NCBI RefSeq assembly: GCF_016587435.1
Contig: NZ_BNJJ01000001.1
Coordinates: forward strand, 310,001 to 374,000
Source of the DNA: Dictyobacter formicarum
Lineage (GTDB): Bacteria; Chloroflexota; Ktedonobacteria; Ktedonobacterales; Ktedonobacteraceae
Length of the DNA: 64,000 nucleotides
Direction: 5' to 3'
Below, one piece after another: positions 9,329 to 18,507 of the stretch; the first letter of the stretch is position 1, and each line of letters opens with the position of its first letter. A program made the translations under genes and the position numbers. Below the pieces are notes generated by a model. That model was not told the DNA's origin. It made no database searches and was given only the letters and a program-made list of their open reading frames with translations.

Positions 9329-9886
9329 TCATTGGGATGGAAGTGTCGCTGACACACTGGGAAGGAAGCGATCAAAGAACTTCGGACCTAGTGCTCGGTA
9401 GTAGGGTTCAAGCAATGGCTCCATGAGCAGACGTAAGAGCGAACAAAATGAAGCCTCCCATTCCGGTGCAAGTGCGTTGTCATGGACCAGAGCTTCCATA
9501 AGTGCATCATACATAACAAGCAGTTCGTTCCTTCGCTCACGGTATTGACCGACTGAGAGACTGGCTATAGCCGCATGTGGGAATGTGCCAACTTGCGCCT
9601 CCCAATCGCCTTGAGGCAGGGGATTACGGAAACGCAGGTTGATGTATTCGACTGGTACCCAGTTGACCCAATTCACGGTCAATGTTGCGAAAGGCGGATA
9701 AAGTACTGTCTGGCTTTCAGCCTTGGAATGTGCCAGACCAAAGAACGGCAATATGACGTATACGTTACCTGCTTTACGCAACGGGATCGGCCAACCAATC
9801 CCAGCTTCCTGTGGCACGAGTTGCCGGAAAATTGGCATCTTACGAATCTCGTGCATCAGGTTTTCCATATGAGGGCTATTTTTCAT
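9329..9886 (-). CDS. conserved-looking protein of unknown function in the Hsp70/dynamin operon
   Basis: This is a protein of about 185 aa that I do not recognise. It has a Pro/aromatic-rich N-terminal half (residues about 25-95, with PLRKAGNVYVILPFFGLAH and an NWVNWVPVEYINLRF strand pattern) and a helical C-terminal half. There is no signal peptide or clear membrane helix. The longest frame begins with GTG 9895, but ATG 9886 has GAGAGGTG 8 nt upstream and is preferred. It sits between the C39-like gene (29 bp) and the Hsp70-beta-helix gene (66 bp), all on the same strand, so it is probably a structural or adaptor part of the same system. Confidence 0.6.
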   Translation of the reverse strand: MKNSPHMENLMHEIRKMPIFRQLVPQEAGIGWPIPLRKAGNVYVILPFFGLAHSKAESQTVLYPPFATLTVNWVNWVPVEYINLRFRNPLPQGDWEAQVGTFPHAAIASLSVGQYRERRNELLVMYDALMEALVHDNALAPEWEASFCSLLRLLMEPLLEPYYRALGPKFFDRFLPSVSATLPSQ

Positions 9887-9915
9887 AATCTTCACCTCTC
9901 TTGCTGGCTAGCCTC

Positions 9916-10902
9916 TTAGATATCATTCTTCGCATGCCATTCAGCCCAATCAGCTCTATCTGCTTCCATTTTGGCGTTCCAGTCTGCCCAGTCTGCTTTA
10001 TCTGCTTCCATTTTGGCATTCCACTCTTCCCAATCCTTATCAGATTGGGCATCACCTAAAAGTGGAGTAGGCCGACCGCTATCCCCCACAGAGGCAGCCG
10101 CAGATGTAGTTGTATCTGTGGTACTTACCATAAAATGATCGCTAATTGCCCATGACGCTTCAAACACTGCCTCCGGAACTTCGATGCCCTGGCCATCAGG
10201 AATTCCAGGATCATTGATGATAACAGATGGATTCAATGGATCGGTATAATCAATGCCAATTACTTCAACCGCGTGATCGACGTTCTGGCCGGGCATACCA
10301 GGATAATGGGTGAGCAAACTGTCGGGCGAGTCACAATACCAGATATCTTCTCCGTTTACTCCCACGATTACCTTTTGTCCCTGATTGAGCACTTGCGACA
10401 ATTCTGTCATCGTTGCCCCTTCATGACGCTCTATGGGAATACCGTAATACGCAAGGAGATCACCAACGTGATCAAGTGGCGTCCCTCCGTGAGGAATATA
10501 CCATCCGTGTTCTAAGGCGTCATGCATCAGACTATCTTCAGACACATGTTCTCCAGTTAAACTCTCAATGATAAATTCTTGCGATACAATAGCACACGTA
10601 TCTTTATGTTCCTGTTGATGCCACTGTGCCATATCGTGTCCAGGATCGCCGATAATCATTGAACCTGTATAGTTGGGGTTGAAATGTGGGTAGTGAATTT
10701 CTACTGGGTTACCCAATTCTAAATCACCGATGATACTCTCAGATGGCGCATGAGAATCCAGCACATGATGTCCATCATCATGATGTACTGGATCGAATGA
10801 TTGATGCGCAGCATCGAGATCGAGAGATTGCGGGAAATCGTCAGAATGTATATCGTCGTGATACGCCTGATCGCCGTGATGATGGTCGAAGAGATAATCC
10901 AT
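9916..10902 (-). CDS. C39-like (papain-fold) cysteine peptidase with His/Asp-rich N-terminus and Trp repeats
   Basis: This is a 328-aa protein. Residues about 1-60 are very rich in His and Asp, which suggests metal binding or a disordered region. Residues about 90-255 match a C39-like papain fold. The nucleophile is Cys in DTCAIVSQEFIIE, the His is in VDHAVEVIGIDY and the Asp is in VIINDPG. The C-terminal 40 residues are three tandem copies of a 14-residue unit, DWxxWNAKMEADxA. The RBS AGGAGG lies 5 nt before ATG 10902. No ABC transporter is nearby, so bacteriocin processing is unlikely. Cleavage of an operon partner or a target protein is more plausible (inferred). Confidence 0.65.
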   Translation of the reverse strand: MDYLFDHHHGDQAYHDDIHSDDFPQSLDLDAAHQSFDPVHHDDGHHVLDSHAPSESIIGDLELGNPVEIHYPHFNPNYTGSMIIGDPGHDMAQWHQQEHKDTCAIVSQEFIIESLTGEHVSEDSLMHDALEHGWYIPHGGTPLDHVGDLLAYYGIPIERHEGATMTELSQVLNQGQKVIVGVNGEDIWYCDSPDSLLTHYPGMPGQNVDHAVEVIGIDYTDPLNPSVIINDPGIPDGQGIEVPEAVFEASWAISDHFMVSTTDTTTSAAASVGDSGRPTPLLGDAQSDKDWEEWNAKMEADKADWADWNAKMEADRADWAEWHAKNDI

Positions 10903-10967
10903 ACATCCTCCTGATGTAGAAATAATGTAAATTTATCTGTCTTCTCACCCTAAACCTGATTACATTC

Positions 10968-12797
10968 TTATTCATACAATGTTTCAATTACGTCACCCAC
11001 TCTAAATGTGAAGTAATTTTTTAAGCTGAGACCACATCTATCTCCCTTAGAAACGTACACAACACTACGTCTATTGATCTGTAATGATTCAACTCTGTCT
11101 TCGCGTACCATCACACCATGACGCCAGATACCGATTCGGGCGGATAACATAATGATGCCTTCTGTGACAAGACATCCAGCAATTGTATCTGAATAATAGG
11201 TTTCGAAAACGGTCACATGGCCCTTCATCCCCAGAGGAACGCCTACGTTATCTCTATCTCTTTGTAAAGAAAAGGTCTCCGCGACATCGCCCACTCTAAA
11301 TGTAAAAAAGTAGTCGCCCAGACCAATACCACATTCATCACCGCTCTTCACAGAAGATACCTCGTAATACCCCTGTCGCAATGAAGCAATTCTACCTTCG
11401 TACACCTTCTCCCCACGGCGAAAAATACGTACCCGTGAAAATTGCGTAATAGCGCCGTCTCTGACCCTGCATCCTGCAATTCTGCTAGAGTAAAATGTTT
11501 TTAGAACAACAGCGTGGCCTTTGATTACTTCCCCAACGTCCTCATTGCCCCAGTCTTCCTCCTCTTCTTCGTCTATCCAGTTCTCATTCTCATCAGAATC
11601 AGTACGTGTGTACTCCGTCGTATCTCGTGCCTCTTGACTTATGTCTCGTATCCCAGCCTCGAATGTAGCAATTTCTATCTCGTTTATCGTATTTCGTGCC
11701 TCATATTCGAATGCGGCTTGCAATGTGTCATAGAGAGCTACGCCCTGGCATATCGCTAGCTCAAGATCAGATGCAATACTGACAGGGCGCAGAAACTCTT
11801 GCTGAATCGTCTGCTGGACGTAGGGGATACGGCAACTTCCTCCAACAAGTAGAATATGGTTGATCTGCTCTGGTTTGATGTTCGCCTGTTGGAGCATCTG
11901 CTGGCAGCACGTCATCGTTTCCTGCACAGCTGTGGCTATCATCTGGTTGAATTCTGTATGGGTGAGACGATAGTCGATGAAATCACCAGTGCCAGGCACA
12001 ACAAATGAGATCTCGGCTACCTCAGACTCGCTGAGCTGATGCTTGAGATCGATGCACTGTTCTCCCAGTGTGGCACGTGCCATCAAGGCTGGTCTACTCG
12101 CACCCTGAAGAGCACTCCGTAGTTCAGGATGTTTGTTAACAAGATCCTGATAGATGGCCCGGTCGAAGTCTGCGCCTCCACAGCGCGAGAGACCACTCGG
12201 CGTTGCCAGGTATTGAAATCTCTCTCCCGCCTTTTGCATCAGAGCCGTATCAAACGTACCACCACCCAGGTCGTAGACCAGCAAAATATCACCATTCTTC
12301 ACCTGGTTCAAGCGCGTATAGTACAACCCTGCCGCCACAGGCTCTTCCAGCAATGTGATCTCTTGCTCGACAAAACCAGCCTCGGTTGCCGCCTGGAGCA
12401 TGAGATCGCGTTTGTGCTGCTGATAAGTGGCGGGAATAGTGATGACAGCTCCCGTGAAGGGGGGACGTCCAGAATTGGTCATGAAGGCATCGGCATCCTG
12501 CTTGATCTTGCGCAAGACATGCATGACCAGTTGCTCTGGGAGCCACGCTTGTTCGCCTAACAACACAGGGCGAGCGTTGCCCAGGTCACGTTTGATCTCG
12601 CGTCGATAGCGGAGCGGATCACGCAATCGCTGGTTGTTGGCGGCTTTGCCTACCAGTATCTGCCCCTGTGGTGTGAGAAAGACGCTGGAGGGAACAGAAT
12701 AGCCCAGCGAGGCACAGTCTTTGATCAGCGTAATACTCTCCCCATCGAGGAAGGCGGCACTGGAAAAACAGGTCCCGAAGTCGATGCCTAAGCGCAT
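10968..12797 (-). CDS. Hsp70 ATPase domain fused to two IF2 C-terminal-like barrels
   Basis: This 609-aa chimera has an Hsp70 ATPase domain in residues 1 to about 365 (LGIDFGTCFSS, VYDLGGGTFDTA, LLVGGSCRIPYVQQ). An acidic linker with DEEEEEDWGNED follows around residues 400-425. Two related modules of about 85 residues complete the protein (about 425-515 and 525-609). Each reads VxxTxYSxxIAGCxVxxGxI, then a basic RVRIFRxGxxVxEGRIxSL, then ECGIGLxDY and FRVGDVxET. This is the pattern of the last beta-barrel of translation factor IF2, which binds the fMet-tRNA acceptor end. No G domain is present. The RBS AAGGAGATATCC precedes ATG 12797. It is 77 bp after the nitrilase-like gene. Possible roles are sensing initiator tRNA or simply a reused barrel fold; both are inferences. 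Confidence 0.85.
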   Translation of the reverse strand: MRLGIDFGTCFSSAAFLDGESITLIKDCASLGYSVPSSVFLTPQGQILVGKAANNQRLRDPLRYRREIKRDLGNARPVLLGEQAWLPEQLVMHVLRKIKQDADAFMTNSGRPPFTGAVITIPATYQQHKRDLMLQAATEAGFVEQEITLLEEPVAAGLYYTRLNQVKNGDILLVYDLGGGTFDTALMQKAGERFQYLATPSGLSRCGGADFDRAIYQDLVNKHPELRSALQGASRPALMARATLGEQCIDLKHQLSESEVAEISFVVPGTGDFIDYRLTHTEFNQMIATAVQETMTCCQQMLQQANIKPEQINHILLVGGSCRIPYVQQTIQQEFLRPVSIASDLELAICQGVALYDTLQAAFEYEARNTINEIEIATFEAGIRDISQEARDTTEYTRTDSDENENWIDEEEEEDWGNEDVGEVIKGHAVVLKTFYSSRIAGCRVRDGAITQFSRVRIFRRGEKVYEGRIASLRQGYYEVSSVKSGDECGIGLGDYFFTFRVGDVAETFSLQRDRDNVGVPLGMKGHVTVFETYYSDTIAGCLVTEGIIMLSARIGIWRHGVMVREDRVESLQINRRSVVYVSKGDRCGLSLKNYFTFRVGDVIETLYE

Positions 12798-12874
12798 GGT
12801 GGATATCTCCTTACCACGTATCTTTACCTGTTAAAATTTTTTGCCTGAAACTCTGAAACTATACGCTTTACTTT

Positions 12875-13879
12875 TCAAATTTCAGATATATAATCCCGTT
12901 GCCCACTCACCTTCTCTTCAGCTCTACTCTGTCTGTCTTTTATCTGTATCAGTGGATGGGTATCACAATGAACGGTCAGTTGGAAAATATCCGGGCGGGC
13001 ATCTTGTCCTGTGACATCAAGCATCCACTTTGATCCGTGCATCTGGCGCGCATCGATCTCCGCATACAGAAGGGCCTCCTGCTCCAGCAGTGGTCCGGCG
13101 ATGATCTCCCCTTCGGGATTGATAATCACGCTCCCACCAGGATGAAGCCATTCTTCTTTGTCGGAAAAAGGAAACTGCTTGAAAAGTGCTCGTTCAGAAA
13201 GAGCTGCCGCTGGTAGCACTGCATTGCAACCGATGATAAAGACTCGTCCTTCACGCGCAATATGACGGAGAGTAGCTAGCCAGAGCTCACCATGCTCCCA
13301 TGAGGTGGCAATGTAGAATTGCGTTCCCCAGGTATAGAGCGTATGACGCGCCAGGGGCAAATAATGCTCTCCTCCAATCAGCCCTCCGATGGTACCGAAA
13401 GGCAGGCGATAGACCTGAAAGGTGCTGCCATCGCCCGGTGTCCATATCAGTCGTTCCGCACCCTTGAGTACCAGTGAACGATGTTTGCCAATGATCTGAC
13501 CTAACGCATCTATATAGAGTTGCGTATTATAACAGCATCTGTCTCCCGCTTCGACGGCGCATTCTGTCATCCCCATAACCACATTCATACGTGCGCGTTG
13601 AGCCATACGACAAAGCCGGTCGGTGACGTCTCCAGGAATACTTACTGCATTCGCACGAAATGTCGCGTACAATTCATTCAAGAGGACCTGCTCTCCTGGT
13701 GGAATACTCCAAACCCAGACTGGATAGCCGGAGAGGAATGCTTCAGGAAAGACAATCAGGTTCGCTCCCGCTTGGCCAGCATCAACAATGCATTCACAGG
13801 CTTTCTCTACTGTGGCGCTACAGTCAAGATAGACGGGCGCTACTTGAGCTATCGCGACCGTGAATGGAGCAGTACGCAT
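12875..13879 (-). CDS. nitrilase-superfamily protein lacking catalytic Lys and Cys (probable pseudoenzyme)
   Basis: This 334-aa protein has clear branch-1 nitrilase architecture. The catalytic Glu is present (FPEAFLSGYP, E46), and ERLIW, GDGST and EHYLPLAR are conserved. However, the Lys expected in HRKL reads Ser (HRSL, S135), and the Cys expected in GGLICWE reads Gly (GGLIGGE, G169). Nitrile or amide hydrolysis by the normal thioester route therefore looks impossible. The frame is intact and the full length is normal for the family, so it is not an obvious pseudogene. A GGGAGATGAGAG site precedes the start. It is the first gene of the minus-strand unit and may serve as a binding or regulatory subunit. 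Confidence 0.85.
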   Translation of the reverse strand: MRTAPFTVAIAQVAPVYLDCSATVEKACECIVDAGQAGANLIVFPEAFLSGYPVWVWSIPPGEQVLLNELYATFRANAVSIPGDVTDRLCRMAQRARMNVVMGMTECAVEAGDRCCYNTQLYIDALGQIIGKHRSLVLKGAERLIWTPGDGSTFQVYRLPFGTIGGLIGGEHYLPLARHTLYTWGTQFYIATSWEHGELWLATLRHIAREGRVFIIGCNAVLPAAALSERALFKQFPFSDKEEWLHPGGSVIINPEGEIIAGPLLEQEALLYAEIDARQMHGSKWMLDVTGQDARPDIFQLTVHCDTHPLIQIKDRQSRAEEKVSGQRDYISEI

Positions 13880-14154
13880 ATGAGACTCTCATCTCCCAGT
13901 TCAATCTGCATTCTGTTCTAGAAAATTAGCTATACAATGTAAGGCATGATTCAAATTAGCGTACCCAATGAAACGTGAATAAGAAATACGACAGGTAGGT
14001 TCGACCCTGCGGTCGATTGCTTCGCACTTCATCTTATGTCAGCAGTATAGATGAGGAACATCGCATTTCACATCGGGGAAAATACGACATATTCTGGAAC
14101 GAGTACGTAGAAATAGCGCGAGCAGTACGTAGAAAAGGGACGTTGCTATCTGTG

Positions 14155-17100
14155 CTAGTCCGGTAGGCCTTTTTCACTGGCCCATACGGCGATCTGGGTG
14201 CGCGACGTAAAGTTCAGCTTTAGCATGATGCGTTCGATATGCTTCTCGACGGTCCGTTCACTCAGACTTAAGAGACTAGCGAGGTCATGATTAGATGTGC
14301 CCTGGGCAATCAAGGTGGCAACCTGACGCTCACGGGCGGTCAGTCCCCCATATGTCTGTTTTGCGAGCTGCCGTGGGGATGGCGTTGGCAAAGGGGGAAG
14401 CTGTGCTCTGGCCTGACTCAGAAAGTGCGCTCGCAATGAGGTATCAGAAATATTCATAGCCAGTTCCTCAATGGTCCGGTGCGCCTCGGCAAATACCTGA
14501 GTAGCCTGTTGCCTCCGGCCCTGCGAACGCAAGAGGATGCCATACGAGATGCTGATACGCCAATAGAGTGGCCGCAAGCATTGAGTACGCGCGGCCTCCA
14601 GCGCTGCTTCCAGCATCGCCAGAGCCTCCTCTACGCTCCCAAGCGCGGCAAGCGCCTCGGCCCGCACATGCCAGAGGAGCGGAGAAACACCGGGCTCTTG
14701 TCCTTCAGATGTAATAGAAGCTATTGTGTCTTCGATAATAACAAGAGCCTCAGCGGGTTTATGGCACGCCAACTCTAGCTTAGCTCTCGCATACCAGATG
14801 AGACGTTGCATCTGTGTATGCATCGGCAAGTTAGTGCCACAAAGAGGATCAAGAAACGTTGCAGCCTGGGACAGGGATCGCTGCTCGATATACGTCGAGG
14901 CCAGAAAACCAGCGACGACATCGAGGAGGAGAGATGCTCCAAGCTCCTTCCCCACCTTCAATGCATGTTCCAGATGATGTTGTGCCTCACTCAAGGCCAG
15001 ACAATCAAGGAAGAGAACCCCCAGTAGCAAGTGTGCGAAAACAATCCAGGCATGATGTTCCAATTCAACAGCAATGGCCAGTCCTGTCCGAGCCAGTTCC
15101 AACGCACGATCAAATTCGCCCAGCGGCCCCAGGCTCAATCCAAGGTACATCAGGGCGTTGGCTTCACCAATCCTCCAATCGATCGGACGTGCAATTATAA
15201 GCGCTTCTTCCCCATAACGAATAAACTCAGACCCTTGTGCTGAGGAGAAAAGGGGAGGGTACAAGAGATAACTGGCTCCACTCATCCCTCGCGTTGCTAA
15301 ACAGGAAATCAGCCCTGGCTGATTTTCGCTTTGGCGGAAGAGCGCAGTAGCTTGCTCACATGCTTGTGCACCTTCTTGCATGTGACCACTTATAAGCTGG
15401 GTGATGCCCAACAGGTCCCAGGTTTCAGCAAGGCGTCGGACGTTGTTCTTCTCTTGAAAAAGGGTCAGGGCCGCTTGATGATAACGTAATGCCGTCAGTG
15501 GCTCTTCCATATTCATATGCCAGTTGCCCAACCGATTCAGACTCCGGCCCAATAGAGAAGGGGCATCCATTGCGCGAGCCAGTTCTAAGGCTTGCTGGAA
15601 GAAATTACCAGCCTGCGGATAGTGGTATCCGGCCCAGAGGACCCCCTGCGAGTAGAGGCAGTGCCATTCCATCGTACGATCATTGAGGGCTCGTGCTGCT
15701 ATTAGCGTCTGCTCGTAATCGCGGCATGCCAGTTCGAATTCACCAAGCATGCCGTATGCCTGTGCCCGGGCACGATAGATACTGAGAGGGGGAGGGACAG
15801 CCAGGTGATGAGCTGCTTCCAGGGCATGCGAAAAATGCTCGCAGGCGGCTCGCAATGAGTAGAACTGTTGCGCCTGCACGCCGGCTCGCGGCGCATACTC
15901 CAGCACACTGGCCCACTCACGCGCTATGTAGAAGTGATACGCAAGGTCAGCAAGATGGGCATCAGAAACATCGGGAGATACCCTTGCAAGCGTTTGGGCA
16001 ATAGCGAGATGGTGGGCTCTACGTTCTCGCGCCAGCAATTCCTTATACATGGCTTGCCGTGTCAGGGCGTGGCGGAACAGAAAGATGTCCTCCGATTCTT
16101 CAACTATGAGTTGCGCTTTGATCAGCTCTTTGATGAGATCAAGCATCTTACTTTCATCTTGCCGGGTTAATTGCTGCAACAAGGGAAAGGGAAAACGTTG
16201 CCCGATCACCGCAGCAACAGCAAGCAGCTCTCTGGCGGCAGGAGTCACATGATCAAGGCGCCGCTGAACAGCAATCTGCACGCTTCTGGGAATATGCAAC
16301 GCGTTCAAAGGCTTGCGCTTCCATCGGCCATTCGCATAAAAGACGTCACCGTCCATCTCGAGGGATTTCAAAACCTCTTCGATAAAAAAAGGATTGCCTT
16401 CCGTCAATGCAAAGATCATGTTGAGAAAGTCGGTATGAACTGGATGGGGAAGTGCGAAGATTTCCCGAATCATCATCCCCACATCAGCAATGCTCAGGCG
16501 CGTCAACGGCACCTCTATTGCAAGGCGAGAGCTGTCCAATTGGGCAAGAAAGCGTGTTAACTCCGGACGTACTTCCTCATTCCGATAGGTGAGAAGGAGG
16601 AGAAAAGGGTGAGATGTGAGACGATGGGCCAGGTAGAGCAGAAACTCCAGGCTCGTCTCATCACTCCAATGGATATCTTCGATGATGAGGATCAGGGGCT
16701 TGTTAGCAGTCAGGCGTGTCAAGAAATGGGTAAGTGCCTGAAAGAGACGACGTTTCTCCTGTTCTGCATCAAGAGCAGAGGCAGGTGTACATGTTGGCCA
16801 GAGGGAAGAGAAGGCAGGATAGAGTTGTATCAGTTCGGGGCATGCTGGTCCCACAAACGTCGCAAGCGCCTCTGGGGAGTGGGAAGCGAACACGGTATCC
16901 AACGCATCCAATACAGGTGCATAGGGATAGGCATGATCCGGTTCAAAACAGCGCCCTTTCACAATCGTCACAGCGGAGTATTCTGATTGCTGCTGCAATA
17001 ACGGAAGCCTAGCAATAGCTTCGGTAACGAGCCGTGATTTGCCAATGCCGGCCTCACCCGCGAGAAGCACGGTCTGACCTTGACCACTGCACGTCTGCTT

Positions 17101-17184
17101 GATGAGATGAATAAGAGCTTCGAGTTGCTGTTGGCGACCTATGAGGATAGGGCAGGCAATAGGTGTATGAAAAGACAGTCCCAT
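14155..17184 (-). CDS. large ATP-binding LuxR-family (LAL/MalT-type) transcription regulator
   Basis: This 1009-aa regulator has an N-terminal AAA/STAND ATPase. Walker A is GEAGIGKS, residues 43-50. Walker B is LILIIEDIHWSDETS, around residue 170. A long TPR-like helical array fills about 400-900. A C-terminal LuxR helix-turn-helix occupies about 945-1005 (GLTARERQVATLIAQGTSNHDLA, then LSERTVEKHIERI). Such proteins integrate a ligand signal and bind promoters when assembled on ATP. It lies 275 bp upstream of the nitrilase-like gene on the same strand, so it could regulate the Hsp70/dynamin unit, but that is positional inference only. No operator was identified. Confidence 0.92.
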   Translation of the reverse strand: MGLSFHTPIACPILIGRQQQLEALIHLIKQTCSGQGQTVLLAGEAGIGKSRLVTEAIARLPLLQQQSEYSAVTIVKGRCFEPDHAYPYAPVLDALDTVFASHSPEALATFVGPACPELIQLYPAFSSLWPTCTPASALDAEQEKRRLFQALTHFLTRLTANKPLILIIEDIHWSDETSLEFLLYLAHRLTSHPFLLLLTYRNEEVRPELTRFLAQLDSSRLAIEVPLTRLSIADVGMMIREIFALPHPVHTDFLNMIFALTEGNPFFIEEVLKSLEMDGDVFYANGRWKRKPLNALHIPRSVQIAVQRRLDHVTPAARELLAVAAVIGQRFPFPLLQQLTRQDESKMLDLIKELIKAQLIVEESEDIFLFRHALTRQAMYKELLARERRAHHLAIAQTLARVSPDVSDAHLADLAYHFYIAREWASVLEYAPRAGVQAQQFYSLRAACEHFSHALEAAHHLAVPPPLSIYRARAQAYGMLGEFELACRDYEQTLIAARALNDRTMEWHCLYSQGVLWAGYHYPQAGNFFQQALELARAMDAPSLLGRSLNRLGNWHMNMEEPLTALRYHQAALTLFQEKNNVRRLAETWDLLGITQLISGHMQEGAQACEQATALFRQSENQPGLISCLATRGMSGASYLLYPPLFSSAQGSEFIRYGEEALIIARPIDWRIGEANALMYLGLSLGPLGEFDRALELARTGLAIAVELEHHAWIVFAHLLLGVLFLDCLALSEAQHHLEHALKVGKELGASLLLDVVAGFLASTYIEQRSLSQAATFLDPLCGTNLPMHTQMQRLIWYARAKLELACHKPAEALVIIEDTIASITSEGQEPGVSPLLWHVRAEALAALGSVEEALAMLEAALEAARTQCLRPLYWRISISYGILLRSQGRRQQATQVFAEAHRTIEELAMNISDTSLRAHFLSQARAQLPPLPTPSPRQLAKQTYGGLTARERQVATLIAQGTSNHDLASLLSLSERTVEKHIERIMLKLNFTSRTQIAVWASEKGLPD

Positions 17185-18314
17185 ATGCTTTTACTTCTCT
17201 CTTGCAAAATACCGCTTCTAAATACCACACCTCATACCACTGATGACAACAGAGAGCACCGAAGGAATCATATATTCCCGCAGAGCTTATGCAAACAAAA
17301 CTCTTATAGAGTATTTAATGAAAAGGAAGGGCACAGCGCGCTGTTCTTCGATCATGTATTGCTTCTCTATCCCGTTATACAAAAAAATTATACCATAACT
17401 TTCTTTATATTTAAATCTACAATTGCCAGCCATCATGGCGATTTCAAGGTTCCAAGGAGAAGAAAAAAGCCTCAACCTGGTAGAATGGTTCATTCTTAAA
17501 GAAGGTAACTTTTATACTTTTATAATATTTCTTACAATTTATGCGATTAGCCAGTCGGGTTTTCAAAAACCCATTCTTTTGTAAAGAGTCAAGCTCCAGT
17601 GGTTCAAAAGGTTTTTTCGGCACCTAAATGGGAGATAGCTACCTACCCATACTTCTCCAATTTCTACTGTACTGCACTTTTAGCTTGTTATCGAACGGCA
17701 TGAATCGATGAATGTTTCCGTCTAAGTGGTTCAAGCTCAAAAACAAGAAATGCTTCCTACTGGGTAGGACTGCTATCAAACAGAGGGTCGAAAGGCGCCC
17801 AGAATAAAGGGGCTTGAAGAGGGGTTTTAGGGGATGATCTCGAAAGTGCAGCGTACCGTATGACAGCCAATTGACAGCCAAATTCCAAAACGGTGTTTTG
17901 GTGGCCTTTGAGGTCCCCAAAACACCATAAATATAGAATAGAATGGTACATGGAATGAGCGCACAAAATGCATCTGGCTCCCCCTTCGTGATCCCGCTTG
18001 CTTACTGATACTCTTACGCTAAGAGTTCGTTCTCAATAACGAGAATAATAAGAAAGCAATTTTCAGCGAGATATCCTCTCAAAAGGTCGTTTATGCTGTT
18101 TTCACCTCTCAAGTCAAAGGAAACTGGTTGCTTTTTTGGTTATTCCGACTTTTGGTTCCGACTGTGCTCAAAACCCACATACATCAATATCTTGTTTTTT
18201 TGTGCATACATGGGATATGCTGTGAAGCAAAGCTGTCACTACCCGCATAGACTCATCTGGGGGTATCGCTAAAGAGGTCGTTCTGGGAAGTGGCTCTTCC
18301 TCAAGAAGATTTGC
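17185..18314. other. 1.1-kb AT-rich intergenic region with two hairpins
   Basis: I find no convincing gene here. Two hairpins stand out and are listed separately or noted here: GGGTTTT/AAAACCC at 17557-17572, and a longer stem at 17892-17926. A 10-base direct repeat (TGACAGCCAA) occurs twice near 17858-17878. Short frames on both strands have no recognisable product. Confidence 0.6.
17892..17926. terminator. 15-bp imperfect stem with 5-nt loop
   Basis: GGTGTTTTGGTGGCC pairs with GGTCCCCAAAACACC across a TTTGA loop, with two mismatches. No long U-tract follows. It may be a terminator remnant, a structured RNA element or a protein-binding site. Confidence 0.35.
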
Positions 18315-18479
18315 TCACTCACTCAGAGCATTTTCTAAAGAAGACAGTTGTTCAACGTGTTGCAAGTAATCGATCGGAAGCCACAACAGTCCTTTGACAT
18401 CATCGCCAGGATGTTCGATTGCCTCCTCTACTTCAGCTGAGCACAAAAGTTGCAAAAAAAACCATTTTTTCGAGTCCAT
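18315..18479 (-). CDS. possible 54-aa small protein divergent from the M3 peptidase gene
   Basis: A minus-strand frame from ATG 18479 encodes 54 aa (MDSKKWFFLQLLCSAEVEEA and onwards, with WLPIDYLQHVEQLSS near the end). Its balanced, acidic-amphipathic composition looks more protein-like than the overlapping plus-strand reading. There is only a weak GGA before the start. Its start lies 28 bp from the peptidase start in the opposite direction, which leaves little room for promoters. It could be the 3' remnant of a longer gene. Confidence 0.3.
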   Translation of the reverse strand: MDSKKWFFLQLLCSAEVEEAIEHPGDDVKGLLWLPIDYLQHVEQLSSLENALSE

Positions 18480-18507
18480 TCCACAGACAGAAAGGGAACA
18501 GACCAAG

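Noticed and set aside
9916..10902. Bacteriocin-processing peptidase
   Set aside because: No ABC transporter or leader peptide gene is adjacent, and the protein has no membrane domain.
17639..17920. 93-aa minus-strand frame in the 1.1-kb gap
   Set aside because: No ribosome site, no family, and interrupted by the hairpin region; not supported.
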